A stretch of 64,000 nucleotides of DNA from Agapetus fuscipes (GCA_951799405.1 OX637352.1:12844820-12908819), one strand, 5' to 3'; shown: positions 14,266 to 26,548, counted from the stretch's first letter. Translations and numbers: made by a program. The notes: generated by a model from the letters alone, not told the origin.

Positions 14266-15295
14266 TTATTGAGCTAAAGACCGTTGAATGAATAAAAAAA
14301 TATTAATTTGTGCTGAGCCCATTGTAACGTCTCCCGGCCAAGTTGCTAGGGAGAAAGCAAACTAAGATTTTGTCATTGGTTGCTAAGGACCCTAGTCAAA
14401 TAGATCCGTGACAATTATACTCTGAGAAAAAATGTAATTTGGCTAAAAGTGATTGGTCGTTATGAGCAGATTCTATTAAAGTTAAATATTATGTGCATGT
14501 TTTTTTATATAATCTTTTTTATTTACAAAATAAATAACAATATGACATGATGTAAATAATAAATTAAATTAAATTTTAATAAATTCAATTTCAGTGTCTA
14601 TTTTTTCTAGTGTTAAAAACATTTAATCCATAGATGAACAATCGTTTTATTTGCATTCCAAATGGTGATAACAAGATAAAAACAGATATTGTGTTGCCAT
14701 GTCAAAAGCTAGATTAAAAAGAAAGATTGAATAACTAATTACCTTTTCAGACGGTCCGGTTTTGGTCAGGATCCAGTCACAAAATGTATGGGATCACTAG
14801 ACAAACTGTGTGAAAACAAATATACATCTCCATACACTGCTAGACTTGCGATCCAGCTTTGGATTGTGTCGTGTCAATGGAAATACACCATTTTTAACCA
14901 TAAACAATAACAGATGGTTCATTCAAAAATATAAATGAACAATAATTATTTATACCTAACAAAGTTTTGACATCATTTTGTATTTCAATACCTTAAGAGG
15001 GAGTTATAGATACACGGAATTCGTAAAAAATCGTAAAATTCGTAATCTGTTGATAAATGTCGTAACTAAATAAGGTTAGCACTTTTTTATAATGTTTAAC
15101 TTTGACTGTGTGCCGGCAGATGTGCTAGCTAAAATAATAATATTTTTTTCTACAATTCCACACTAAGACGGCCAGACCCTACCAATACATTGATATTATT
15201 CACTTTGTCTGCTATCCGGTCATTATAATACATTGGCATACTGTCAAACGTAGGGATCTCCAAATCGAGGTTATTTAAAAAAATAAAAAATAGGC
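14266..15295. other. AT-rich gap between repeats
   Basis: No coding signal. A partial family E copy is at 14320-14400 (GTCTCCCGGCCAAGTTGCTA and GTTGCTAAGGACCCTAG). The remainder is unassigned. Confidence 0.5.
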
Positions 15296-15835
15296 TGATT
15301 TAATTGGTGAGCGCTGTTTTTATGTGTTACAAAGCGCCAATTGTCAAGCAAGACCCAGTTGCTGGATAAAGTAAAGCTGGATGGACCTTTGGTGACCGGT
15401 CATTGGGAAAGGTTTTTTCGTTCACACGAAATTTCGTTCAAACGACTTTCGGTCACATATAGATGTGCTCCACAGAATATCTTAGAAAACCTGTTCGTTA
15501 ACAAACTATTTATTTTCACGATTCGTTATTTCGACAATTAAAAAAAAATAATGATTTATTTGGTGAGCGTTGTTTTTGTGTGTATCACACCTCAAGAGCC
15601 CTCTGCGAGCTTGGTCGTCGCTCTAGAAAGCGCCAATTCTCAAGCAAGACCCAGTGGCTGTAAGGCTGGATAGACCTTTTGATGACCGGTCTTTGGTCAA
15701 GGTTTATGAATTTTCAACCCAGCGACGAGAAAATTTGAAAATATAAATGTTTTTTTTTTTGCTCCACCGGGAATCGTACCCACAACCTTCCATTCAGAGT
15801 TCGAAGTGTTACTACTGAACTACAAACAGGTCACA
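15296..15835 (-). mobile_element. Two SINE-B copies in tandem
   Basis: The first (15296-15470) is joined to a non-SINE segment ending in nine As at 15548. The second (15552-15835) is nearly complete, with a B box on the minus strand (GGTACGATTCCC, 15771-15782). Positions 15329-15621 match 17328-17620 base for base by eye. Confidence 0.8.
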
Positions 15836-16275
15836 ATTAACTGTCAATTTTATTTTGAAATATCATTAATTGAAATCTTTGAATTGTTTTGAAAATAATA
15901 CAAAATGTATATATTAAGTTTTGGAGCTATCCCATCAATGTACAAAAAAAAAAACAGTGTGTTAGTTTTTCTCACACCACTACACAAACTGACACATGCA
16001 TATATTTTTTATCACTCACAAGGGTTGACGCAAATGCAGTCTGTCAATATAAATTAATATTTAAAGAGATATCAAAGGTGAGTAATTTTAAAAGAAATAA
16101 TGCCTATAATTATTAACCTTAACTAGTTGTTTGGTATGAGGCTGACAACCATACAGAAAAAAACTTGGTTCACTTTTGCAATTGCCACCCCGATTTCAAA
16201 ACAGGGCGATAAGAGTTGCTAAGTTCATGTTCATGTGAGATTTGGTTTATTTTGTAGATAAAGACACATAAAAAG

Positions 16276-16575
16276 GCAGACCGGCCCGCAGTCTAGTGGT
16301 TAAAACTTTGAATCCGGATCGGAAGGAAGTGGGTTCGAATTCCGGCGGAGCTCAAAAAAAAGATTTCATTTTTAATATTTGCTCTTCGTTGGGTTGCAAA
16401 ATTAATCTGTCTTTGTCAAAGGTCGGTCACCATAGGTCGATCCGGCTTTACACCAACTGGGTCTTGCATGAGAATTGGAGCTTTCTACAGCGACGACCAA
16501 GCTCGCAGAGGGCTCGAAGGAGGAGGGTGTGATTCACACAAAAACAGCGCTCACCGAATAAATCATCCTGATATT
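16276..16575 (+). mobile_element. SINE-B copy
   Basis: A box TAGTGGTTAA region and B box GGTTCGAATTCC (16332-16343) are followed by the body (TTTGCTCTTCGTTGGGTTG; GACCAAGCTCGCAGAGGGCT) and the end CAAAAACAGCGCTCACCGAA. Flanked by pieces of family C (16125-16270 and 16590-16700). A second tRNA-like head of the same family, without body, is at 16938-17015. Confidence 0.8.
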
Positions 16576-17029
16576 ATATTTTTTACTGTTATTGTACAAC
16601 ATGTGTAAACACGAACTTAAATGTGCCTGCTTGTGGTTATGCATTAAATATGAGCCGTAAATGGCAATAGCGATTTATAGATTATAGATTTTGAGCTAAA
16701 CCAAAGTAATGAAAAAAAAAATTAAAATTAATTTCACGCATGAAGACAATATATTTTTGACAGCCCTACATAAGAAAACACCTGCATCTCAAATAACAAT
16801 AATAGCACAACATGGCCAGCAGAATATCGTCAGCGAGGAAAAAGTTATACCAACAAAAGGTACCTACCTACTTCTTGTATAATAAATAATAATATTTCTT
16901 AGAATTCGACATTTTTTTTCCAAATGCGTGCAAAAAGATCGGTCCTTAGTCTATTGACTACGCTTCCAACTCTTAATCGGAAGGTTGTAAGTTCAATTCC
17001 CGGCGGAGCACAGAACGCAACTAAGCTAC

Positions 17030-17302
17030 ACATTATGTGTAGTTACACTATAAAGTTAGTAGTTACATAGTTATTTTTTATAGTTAGAAGTTACAGTATT
17101 TAGTGTCACTTCGGGATTCGGGACCTATTTATTTTTAGAGGTAAAGTGGCCGGCTTTACACCAACCACTTCATTTGAAGTGGGGGTTTCCCAGCTCCCGA
17201 GGGGGCTGGTTCTCATTTCTTGTGAAGGCTGAGTAAGCCTTGAGATCGAACCCTTGCTCTCGGCATGGAATGCAAGCATTCTACCAATTGAGCTATCGAC
17301 AT
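17030..17302 (-). mobile_element. SINE-A copy
   Basis: Minus-strand copy with the head at 17302-17240 (TAGCTCAATTGGTAGAATGC) and the duplex AACCACTTCATTTGAAGTGG in the body. Its head abuts a SINE-B body. Confidence 0.8.
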
Positions 17303-17925
17303 TTTTACGAGCTTGGTCATCGTCGCTACAAAGCGCCAATTGTCAAGCAAGACCCAGTTGCTGGATAAAGTAAAGCTGGATGGACCTTTGGTGACCGGTC
17401 ATTGGGAAAGGTTTTTTCGTTCACACGAAATTTCGTTCAAACGACTTTCGGTCACATATAGATGTGCTCCACAGAATATCTTAGAAAACCTGTTCGTTAA
17501 CAAACTATTTATTTTCACGATTCGTTATTTCGACAATTAAAAAAAAATAATGATTTATTTGGTGAGCGTTGTTTTTGTGTGTATCACACCTCAAGAGCCC
17601 TCTGCGAGCTTGGTCGTCGCTGTAGAAATTACCAATTCTTAAGCAAGACCCAGTTGCTCTAATGCTGGATGGACCTTTAGTGACCGGGCTTTGGGAAAGG
17701 TATATGATTTTTTGTCACCAAGCAAAGGGCATATTTGAAAATATAAATGGTACTTATATTTTTTTGTGCTCCGCTGGAATTCGAACCCACAATAATAATA
17801 ATAACATTAGGATGATTTATTTGGTGAGCGCTGTTTTTTTGTGTATCACACCTCAAGAGCCCTCTAAACACAATCTTCCATTTACGAGTCAGAAGTGTAA
17901 ATCATAAGACTACGGACCGGTTGAA
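17303..17925 (-). mobile_element. SINE-B cluster beside the minisatellite
   Basis: Three partial minus-strand copies: 17303-17470, 17552-17790 and 17810-17925. The last ends with the 5' head GACTACGGACCGGT at 17907-17920, only about 20 bp from the first minisatellite unit. Confidence 0.75.
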
Positions 17926-17934
17926 TACCATATA

Positions 17935-19290
17935 TTGTATGTGACCGAAATGTCATTGACCGAAATGTCGTTGACCGAAAAGTCGTTGGCCGAAAAGTCG
18001 TGTGGACGAAGTGTCGTGTGACCGATTTGTCTATGGCCGAGTTGTCTTTGAACGGGTTGTCGTTGACCGATTTGTCTTTGACCGAAATGTCGTTAGCCGA
18101 AAAGTCGTGTGGACGGAGTGTCGTGTGACCGACTTGTCTATGGCCGGGTCTTTGGACGGGTTGTCGTTGACCGATTTGTCTTGGACCGAAATGTCGTTGG
18201 CCGAAAAGTCGTGTGGACGGAGTGTCGTGTGACCGACTTGTCTATGGCCGGGTCTTTGGACGGGCTGTCGTTGACCGATTTGTCTTTGACCGAAATGTCG
18301 TTGGCCGAAAAGTCGTGTGGACGGAGTGTCGTGTGACCGACTTGTCTATGGCCGAGTTGTCTTTGGACAGGTTGTCGTTGACCGATTTGTCTTTGACCGA
18401 AATGTCGTTGGCCGAAAAGTCGTGTGGACGGAGTGTCGTGTGACCGACTTGTCTTTGGACGGGTTGTCGTTGACCGATTTGTCTTTGACCGAAATGTCAT
18501 TGGCCGAAAAGTCGTGTGGACGGAGTGTCGTGTGACCGACTTGTCTTTGGACGGGTTGTCGTTGACCGATTTGTCTTTGACCGAAATGTCATTGGCCGAA
18601 AAGTCGTGTGGACGGAGTGTCATGTGACCGACTTGTCTTTGGACGGGTTGTCGTTGACCGATTTGTCTTTGACCGAAATGTCATTGGCCGAAAAGTCGTG
18701 TGGACGGAGTGTCATGTGACCGACTTGTCTTTGGACGGGTTGTCGTTGACCGATTTGTCTTTGACCGAAATGTCATTGGCCGAAAAGTCGTGTGGACGGA
18801 GTGTCGTGTGACCGACTTGTCTTTGGACGGGTTGTCGTTGACCGATTTGTCTTTGACCGAAATGTTGTTGGCCGAAAAGTCGTGTGGACGGAGTGTCGTG
18901 TGACCGACTTGTCTATGGCCGGGTCTTTGGACGGGCTGTCGTTGACCGATTTGTCTTTGACCGAAATGTCGTTGACCGAAAAGTCGTTGGTCGAAAAGTC
19001 GTGTGGACGAAGTGTCGTGTGACCGATTTGTCTATGGCCGAGTTGTCTTTGGACGGGTTGTCGTTGACCGATTTGTCTTTGACCGAAATGTCGTTGGCCG
19101 AAAAGTCGTGTAGACGAAGTGTCGTGTGACCGATTTGTCTATGGCCGAGTTGTTGTTGGACGAGTTGTCGTTGACCGATTTGTCTTTGACCGAAATTTCG
19201 TTTGCCGAAAAGTCGTGAGGACGAAGTGTCGTGTGACCGATTTGTCTATGGCCGAGTAATCGTTGGACGAATTGTCTTTTATCGATATGT
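17935..19290 (+). repeat. Minisatellite with 92-bp higher-order unit
   Basis: A tandem array of about 1.35 kb. Central units are exactly 92 bp (18424, 18516, 18608, 18700, 18792, 18884). Flanking units are 104-107 bp with extra subunits. Each 92-bp unit consists of six diverged subunits: TGACCGATTTGTCTT, TGACCGAAATGTCGT, TGGCCGAAAAGTCGT, GTGGACGGAGTGTCGT, GTGACCGACTTGTCTT and TGGACGGGTTGTCGT. Most subunits carry a GAC-N6-GTC or near-GAC-GTC dyad. Frames stay open across it on both strands, which follows from the stop-poor motif and is not evidence of a gene. Stray units occur at 28608-28624, 29040-29104 and 29408-29440. Confidence 0.95.
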
Positions 19291-20046
19291 CGTGGAATCC
19301 TGAAAATGAATACAAAATTATATTATTATCGACTCTATCGACTCGACATGGTGTTCATGTCTCTTTTCCGTCGTACCGTCAACATATATCGGAATTTTTA
19401 CGCGTATTCTGTATATTTTATTTACACATATACCTATTGCATATTTTATACGTATATAATATGTGAACATAATGTATACATGTGTCCCGATCGGTCTTCA
19501 AGAAAACTGTTTTTTCACCTCTGTCGGCCTAACCATCAAATTGGATAGGCCAACGCCATCTATGTAAAAAATAGAAAATTAACAAAAATCGAAAATTACA
19601 AGAGGCCTTTACATGTTACCTCTTTTTGTTAGACAAATAAAATATGTACGAAAACAATTAAAAACATTTGTTTCACTTAACCACGATGTGATATTTGCGG
19701 AAAATGATCAGGAGGAACTAAAAACGCGTACAAAAAAATATTACGTAAACACATTTTGAAACAAAATTTATAACTCAGTAAATAAGTAAAAAATGAATTT
19801 TCGAAAATCGTCTCAATTTAACTGAATAAATACTTTATCGAAAAATGAAATATTTGGCATTGAAATATTTATGAATAACAAGTGAGTCGCGCTGGAAAGT
19901 CAGCCTTTTTTAAATGGTTTTTGGCATATTACCAGCTGATTTGAAGGAAAAAAAAATAAAAAAAAATATTTTCAATTCTTTTAAATATATAGAAAGCTAA
20001 CCCTATAAATATTTTTTTGAATAGCCAAAGTTGTTTTTGGTCTCAA
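19291..20046. other. AT-rich sequence after the minisatellite
   Basis: Contains short open frames (19263-19548) without recognisable features. Nothing else is supported. Confidence 0.5.
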
Positions 20047-20306
20047 ATACACCTTAAAGGTAAAACTGAATAATTGACATATTAAGCTAACATGGGTTTC
20101 TCAGATAAATGCACCTTTTTTCCTGTTTTCTACGAGATAAAACACTGAAAAAAGGGTAAAAATCCTATAGTTTAGAAGTTTTTTATGATAATTTCCTTTT
20201 AATTAGTTCGCTTACTATGAGAAGTTACTCCCTATAAAATGTTTTATCCACGATTTCTCAATCAATGAATCAGCACTTATTCAGTTTTACCTTTAAGGTG
20301 GCGATT
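20047..20306. mobile_element. TIR element family G, copy 3
   Basis: Ends CACCTTAAAGGTAAAACTGA and TCAGTTTTACCTTTAAGGTG, intact, with the same interior as the copy at 1749. Best preserved of the three. Confidence 0.8.
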
Positions 20307-20974
20307 TCAAGACATAAAAAGTTTCGCCCGTCTGGCGCTAGATGTCTATCTATTTACAAGAAAATTAATTAAAAATTCATAGCAGGTGGTACTAGTGTAA
20401 AAGAGTAATCCGATACGCTCACACTATGGATCAACACAAAAGACATAGACACGGTGTACGTCTATCAATTAATAATTCATTATTTAATATTTAAATAAAT
20501 TATGAATTAATAATTACACAATGGCATCTGTTGAACCAAGGTCAAAGATGTCGATAAGAGAGTCCTGGAGGATTGTGGTGCGGGAGGTCTGAGCCTTCAA
20601 GGCTTTTGAGCCGAAAAAAGTACAGTTAGTACTTAGGTTGCCTGGAAACTGATAATAACAAGACCTCGTTTGTATGTAGGGGACGCCATAGGGTGTACTC
20701 TTTTTTGATGCACAAATCGGCTCAGATGCTCCATCTATATCTTTTGTGTCATCATACAGGCTCGTACCCTCTAGGATCCTTGCCTAAAATAGCTCCATCA
20801 CTACCTATATGTTATTTCACATAATATTTTCAGGTACAATGTGAAAAACTATTATTCTGTCCTGTCCGCAACGTCCTTTATTATTTGACAGATAATGGGG
20901 CGCATTCCGGACAAGACCTCGCATTATTTGAGTATTACAAACATATAAAAATTCACAATTATGCTTGAGGACCT

Positions 20975-21215
20975 ATAATCTATAATCTAAGCTGCAGAGA
21001 TATGTTAACATTTAAGGCTCATATGAAATGCATGCCTACAGACAGGCACATGTAGGTTCGCGCCTACACATTCTGCATGTGTGCATACAAATAAACCAAA
21101 CCTCACATGAACATAAACCTTGCAACTCCTGCCGCCGTTCCCTGAACCGGGGTGGATTTTTACAGCAGGGGTGGTCAGCCTCATGCCAACCTATCAATTG
21201 CAATAATTCTTATGT
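20975..21215 (-). mobile_element. Family C copy
   Basis: Minus-strand copy from AATCTAAGCTGCAGAGATAT to CATGCCAACCTATCAATTG. A 3' fragment of SINE-A follows at 21235-21360. Confidence 0.75.
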
Positions 21216-21678
21216 CTGGTGAATAGAAATCCCATTTCAATTGAAGTGGTTGGCTTAAGGCCGGCGCCCTTACCTGCAAAAATAAATAGTATCCACTCGT
21301 CACATGCAAACCCTTTGGGGAGAACGCGGCAAGAAGTTACACTATATGCGTAGCTTAGTAACGAGGAACTCTTTCACCTTACTTTTAGAGGTCTATTTTT
21401 TACTCGTTACTGAGTCTGACTCTCCGAGTTAAAGGGTGCTGCGCGAAGACATCGGTGCGGCTCATTGGTACATGAAATAGATCATGAACTCGCCCCCGTA
21501 ATAGTTGGATACAAACAAAAGACCCTCCAACAGGGTGGGACTGTCTGTTAAACCATTGATGACCTTATGCGTCAGCAAATATACCTTTGGCAATAACTCA
21601 GACAAAAAGAAGCTTACTTGCGTTATTTTTTACAGTTGAAAATACCAGGTCTAAATCATCTATTCATTGTAAGTACTA

Positions 21679-24600
21679 CTATGAAGCAGTTTTCTTAGTG
21701 ACTACTACATCCTTATCGTCTTGGAGTATTGCTGACATCCCGTAGATAGAAATGACTGTGGCTATCATGGCATACATGACCAGTTGGTTCGTGGTCACCA
21801 GCCGGAACTTCTCTTCTCTAACTCTGCTGGTTTCCTTCTTTTGGACGACCTTCCTCGACTTCTCAAACATCGCGCCATAGTGGGAGCTCGTCCTGGAAGT
21901 GAACACATAAAAGTGAGGTTAGGAATACAGCAATCCCGTCCATTGAGAGAAGCTAGCTTCCGGCATTGTAACGTACCGTTACGAATGTGTAATTGTATGT
22001 CTGTGTAAGTTGGTGTGAGTCTATGAAGTCTCTAGATGTAAGTGTTTAAAAAATTGTATTTGTTCCATATTGTGTGTGGTCAGCCTCATACTAACCTACA
22101 ATAAGTCAAGGAATAAATCGTGCAAAATAGATAACCACAATTTTTATTAAATTGAACCCGGTAAAATCATAGCAACACCAACCTGCGCTGCCAAACACCC
22201 CAGAATATTTAATTATCATGTGAAATCCTATGTTTTCTTGCTTTCTCCATCTTGTGTTTTGACACCCAATAATTACACATGTCGACGTGTTTTATAATAA
22301 TGTCATTTTTCTTTCAAAATTGACAAATACACCGTCCATAACAATCGCGATGTTTCACAGACCTTTTGCCTGTTAACAGTGTGGTGACATTCGGAATAGC
22401 ATTGTTCTCTTTCTAACTAAGGAAGATTTGTGAAGAGGAAGATTGAAATGGATACTGTAACTGTAACTCTGTCGCCATTGTGCTAGGTGTGGCTAGAGCC
22501 TCAGCAGATTTGCCTCCATTTTTTTCTATCCTTGCATACCTCTTCCAATTCATTCATATCCATCACCTTTTCATTCATTTCCTTATCTAACATTCGCTTT
22601 GTACATCCCATTTTTTCACAATTTCACCAATCTGATCCAGCCATACTTTTTTCAGTCTTCCCTTTCCTCTTTTCCCGTTTGCATTGAAATAGTTTAGGGT
22701 CCTTGGCAAATTAAGTTAATGCTACTATCTGTGACATGTAAAACAAACTTTACTCTCACCATTCATCAAAGTCATAGATGGGTGTTTTCCCCTCCTTGGG
22801 TATTTTGGTCCTCCGCTCTCTGGACTCGTAGAACTTGGCCATGGGGTCTTCAGGGGTCTTGTCGTACTCGTCCCTGTTTACTTGTATACCTAAGCTGATC
22901 CCTGAAACAACAAATCCATACAAAACATTTGAAGCAACCATAATACTGGGAAGAGGAACATAAGATACTCGTATCTAATCTATAATCTAAGTTTCAAAGA
23001 TATATTTTAATATTGAGTGAGCGCTGTTTTTGTGTGTATCACACCTCAAGAGCCCTCTGCAAGCTTGATCGTCGCTGTAGAAAGCGCCAATTCTCAAGCA
23101 AGACCCAGTTACTGTAAGGCTGGATGGACCTTTGGTGCCCGGTCTTTGTTGAAGAGTGTATTTCCTTCCATTTACGAATCAGAAGTGTTAACCACTAGAC
23201 TTCGGACCGGTTGAAGCATCCATAATCCTGGGAAGAGAAACACAAAAGCTGTAAACTAAAATCTAAGTTTTAAAGATATATTATATTTACAATTCATAAT
23301 ACATGCATTCCCACAAGCAGAGGTGTATGATTTTGCCCTTAAACATGCCACATGTAAGCTTACAAAATAAAAACCCAAATCTTAAATGAGCATAAGCCCT
23401 GCAACTCTTGCTGACCTTCCCTGAAACAGGGGTCCCAAAGTGAACCATTTTTTACAGTATGAGTGGTCAGCCTCATACCAATATATAAGTCAAGGAATCA
23501 TCAACGGCTTAATTGACAGTCCCACCCTGTTGGGAGAGCTACAGGTTGTATGTGCCTGACGACTACACCCGAGGGCGAGGACATGATTTATTTCATGTAC
23601 CGAAAAGCGTAAGCTCAAACTTATATGAACTTATATGAAAAAATGGAGGCAGCTCTGCAGAGGCTCTGGCCACCCCTAGCGGAATGGTGACAGAGTTACA
23701 GTTACAGATTTCCTATGAATCTTAAATGTAATATATCTTTGCAACTTAGATTATAGATGACCTTATGAGAGAGCACCATAAGGGAACCGTTGCACCTGGT
23801 TTCCAGGCTCCTGAATCCAGTCTCCCGAAGTAGCTCCTCATTAAGCATGAATTGTGTATAATTTCCACACAGCCTGTAAGAGTTGACATAAAATAAAATT
23901 TACAGGATCACACTTTTAGTAATGTTGAGGTTGGTATGAGGCTGACCACCCATACTGTAAAAAATGGTTCACTTTGCCAATGTCACCCCTGTTTCAGGGA
24001 AGGTCAACAAGAGTTGTAGGGCTTATGTCCATTTGAGAATTGGGTTTTTTATATTGTGGGTCTACATGCGGCATGTGTGAGCGCGAAATTATGCGTGTCT
24101 GCTTGTGGGAATGCATTCAATATGAATCTCAAATGATACATATCCTTGCAGCTTAGATTTAGAGGTTTGCTTTCTGACTACAACCCTAACAGGTGCAGGT
24201 TGGTTTGAGAAGGGAAGAAACATGAATTCACCGACCTCTGTCGTACAGTCTTTTGGTTTTGATGTTCCCGAGCACCTCGTAAGCCTCTGTTATTGATCTA
24301 AACTTGATCTCAGCCTCTGCGTCCTGAAACATTAAATGACAAATTACACTTTATAATAGTTCAAGTAAATAAAAAAATAATTAATAAAAACAGTACTTTT
24401 CTCACCTATTTTTTGATCTACCTAACAGTGGTGAAGGGTGCCATACAACTCGATTCCCATCGGTTTCCCTTTTAAAATGAGGCAAAAATGATAATAAAGT
24501 AGACTGCATGGTTTCAATGGGGAAAAAATATGTATTGTTTCTTTGGTTTTAAATGTATTTTTTTACTTTGTGCCTATATTTTTAACTACTTTGTTGCCTC

Positions 24601-26548
24601 ATTTTAAAAGGGAAGCCGATGGGAATTGAGTTGTATGGCACCCTTCGCCACTGCTACCTTATTGACGTTTATCCGGTGCTTAGTAAAGGCAGATGAACTT
24701 TTCAACTTAGTAAAGATAATATTTGAAAATAAAATATATACCGACGGTTAAAAGGCAGTACCTAAGGCAATAACCGACATTTTGGTCAAAAATTAATTAT
24801 GAATGCTATCCTACATATTTGAAATTTTCCACTCTTTCTAATGCGCTAACTCCCATAGCTCTACGATGATTTTTGTGTTGTTTATGCCCAAGCAAACGAC
24901 TGCGATTTCGAAGTATGGTTTTGGTGTAACCGACAAGATTTTGGCCTTTTTGTCCTAAAGGCGCTTGTGACATAAAAAATCGTAAAACCACATTAATAGG
25001 AATGCCAATAAATGCCTTTGTTTTTTTTAATTTTAGAGCTGTTTTGATTTAACGATATGATAAAAAATAAAAAAGTTAAGCCATTTTCCTGCAATCTCAA
25101 ACTTTAAACTGCTCTCCTGAAAAATTTAGTTTATGTTGCTTAACCGTCTGTATGTACTGCCTTTTAACCGTCGATATATATTTTCTAGTACTCTGCCGGA
25201 ATCGAATCAAACTCACGACTTTCCAATCACGAATCCAAAGCTGTAACCACTAGACTGCAGGCCAGTCGCAGCTGTTCGCAAACTGTGTTCTATCACAGTT
25301 TGACAGAAAAACATTGTCAACATAATAGAAAATATAAAGGCAAAATTTTACAAAGAAATCAAACTCATATTATAAGTTATCCTATATGGAATATATGTTC
25401 ATCATCTTGTAAAGGCAGTGCCTTGTTGTGCCATACATTTGTCTCTGTTGGTTGCCATCCTCTTGAACTGCAAATATGACATCTATGAGTCGCTTCAAAT
25501 CCTAGAAGAATTAAGTTCTTGAGCGGCCTCTTTTTTTTTTTTAAGAAATCCTGTACAGGAGACTCCCTAGATTCTAGAGACTCTAGGGGTCTATGACACT
25601 CGTTGTAGTGCCGCAGAGGTGTACAAGCTTGGTTGTCGCTACAAAGCGCCACTACTCAAGCAAGACCCAGTTGCTGTAAGGCTGGATGGACCTTTGGTGA
25701 CCGGTCATTGGTAAAGGTTTTATGAATTTTTCAACCCAGCGAAGAGCAAATTTGAAAATATAAATGGTATATTTTTTGTGCTCCGCCGGGATTCGAACCC
25801 ACAACCTTCCCATTCAGAGTCCGCAGTGTTACCACTGAGCTACGGACCGGTCTTGTTTGCCATCAAAAGATTTTTCCTTCAAACATGTTGATAAGAAAGG
25901 TGCTATGTCTATTCAAGTGTCCTATTTTATCTATATTAGGTTTTCCTCTTCAAAATTTGACTTGTATGTTTTCAAATTATTTTAATTATTAAATATGAAT
26001 ACCTACCATCATGTCCGGTCGATAGCTCAGGTGTTAGAGTACTTGCATTCCATGCCGAGAGCTCGGGTTCGAATCCCACCGAGGCGAGGGTGTCAGAAAT
26101 GATTTCCCGTTTCGGTGTTTATTTCAAACCCCAAAATAAAATACCGGCAAGGTTTACTCAGCCTTCACAAGAAATGAGTACCAGCACTCTCGGGAGCTGG
26201 GAAACCTCCACTTCAACTGAAGTGGTTGGCGTAAGGCCGGCCCCCTTACCTGTAAAAATAAATAGGTTCAACTCGCCACATGCGACCCCTTCGGGGATAA
26301 CGCGGCAAGAAGTTACGCTATATGTGTAGCTTACTTGCGTTTTTTTTTTGCGTACCTACCACATTTTTGTCTGGATGACAAATCTTGGAGAGGCGATAGT
26401 AGGCCGCCTTGATCTCCGCTTGAGTAGCCTTGGGCGTGATCCCCAAGGCGTCGTAGTGGGAAACCTTTGCTTGAGACTGGCAACTCAGGGACAGACAGCG
26501 CTCACTGCAACACCGCACTAGCCAGCGGTGGCCGGGAAACTTGAGCAT
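21679..26548 (-). CDS. DNAJC30: DNAJC30-like mitochondrial J-domain protein
   Basis: J-domain co-chaperone. The vertebrate homologue acts in mitochondria with ATP synthase and in complex I maintenance. Exons on the minus strand are 26548-26360, 24323-24236, 22901-22760 and 21892-21679 (stop TAG), 210 residues. The phases join exactly (0, 1, 2). The N-terminus is basic and cysteine-rich (HRWLVRCCSERC), compatible with a mitochondrial presequence. The J domain starts at SHYDALGITPKATQAEIKAA (residue 30), with HPD at residues 58-60, and continues in exon 2 (EIKFRSITEAYEVLGN, KRLYDRG). Exon 3 holds DPMAKFYESRERRTKIP. A membrane segment follows in exon 4 (LVMYAMIATVISIYGMSAIL), then a short polar end. 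The SINE-A tail begins eight bases into intron 1. The single C-terminal membrane segment supports DNAJC30 over soluble J proteins. Confidence 0.88.
23010..23215 (-). mobile_element. SINE-B partial copy in DNAJC30 intron 3
   Basis: Body from GAGTGAGCGCTGTTTTTGTG to CGGTCTTTG, then the head (TTCCATTTACGAATCAGAAG to ACTTCGGACCGGTTG) with a central deletion. Confidence 0.75.
23270..23500 (-). mobile_element. Family C copy in DNAJC30 intron 2-3 region
   Basis: Runs from AAGTTTTAAAGATATATT to TATAAGTCAAGGAATC on the plus strand. An opposite-strand copy lies at 23925-24165. Between them, 23515-23600 is a short repeat (CACCCTGTTGGGAGAGCTAC and CACCCGAGGGCGAGGACATG) also present at 34195-34300 and, inverted, 21435-21550. 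Confidence 0.75.
24735..25180. mobile_element. TIR element family F, copy 1
   Basis: 446 bp bounded by TATATACCGACGGTTAAAAG and its near complement. The interior (TTTTGGTGTAACCGACAAGA; CTAAAGGCGCTTGTGACATA) matches 31583-31995 in the opposite orientation. No transposase frame. Confidence 0.8.
25610..25850 (-). mobile_element. SINE-B copy
   Basis: Nearly complete, with B box on the minus strand (GGATTCGAACCC read on plus at 25789-25800) and a head ending GAGCTACGGACCGGTC. An isolated head is at 25195-25270. Positions 25545-25620 hold a repeat (GGAGACTCCCTAGATTCTAG) also at 30497-30560 and inverted at 63775-63860. Confidence 0.8.
26013..26351 (+). mobile_element. SINE-A full-length copy at a splice donor
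   Basis: Intact A box (TAGCTCAGGTGTTAGAGT) and B box (GGTTCGAATCC). Its 3' tail (TTGCGTTTTTTTTTTGCG) ends eight bases short of DNAJC30 exon 1, inside the intron, opposite in orientation to the gene. Confidence 0.9.

Noticed and set aside
18002..19129. Overlapping open frames across the 18-19 kb array, on both strands
   Set aside because: They are a by-product of a repeat unit without stop codons. Unit lengths of 92 and 104-107 bp shift the frame, so no continuous protein exists.
17935..19290. CRISPR array
   Set aside because: Units are contiguous with no unique spacers, and the host is a eukaryote.
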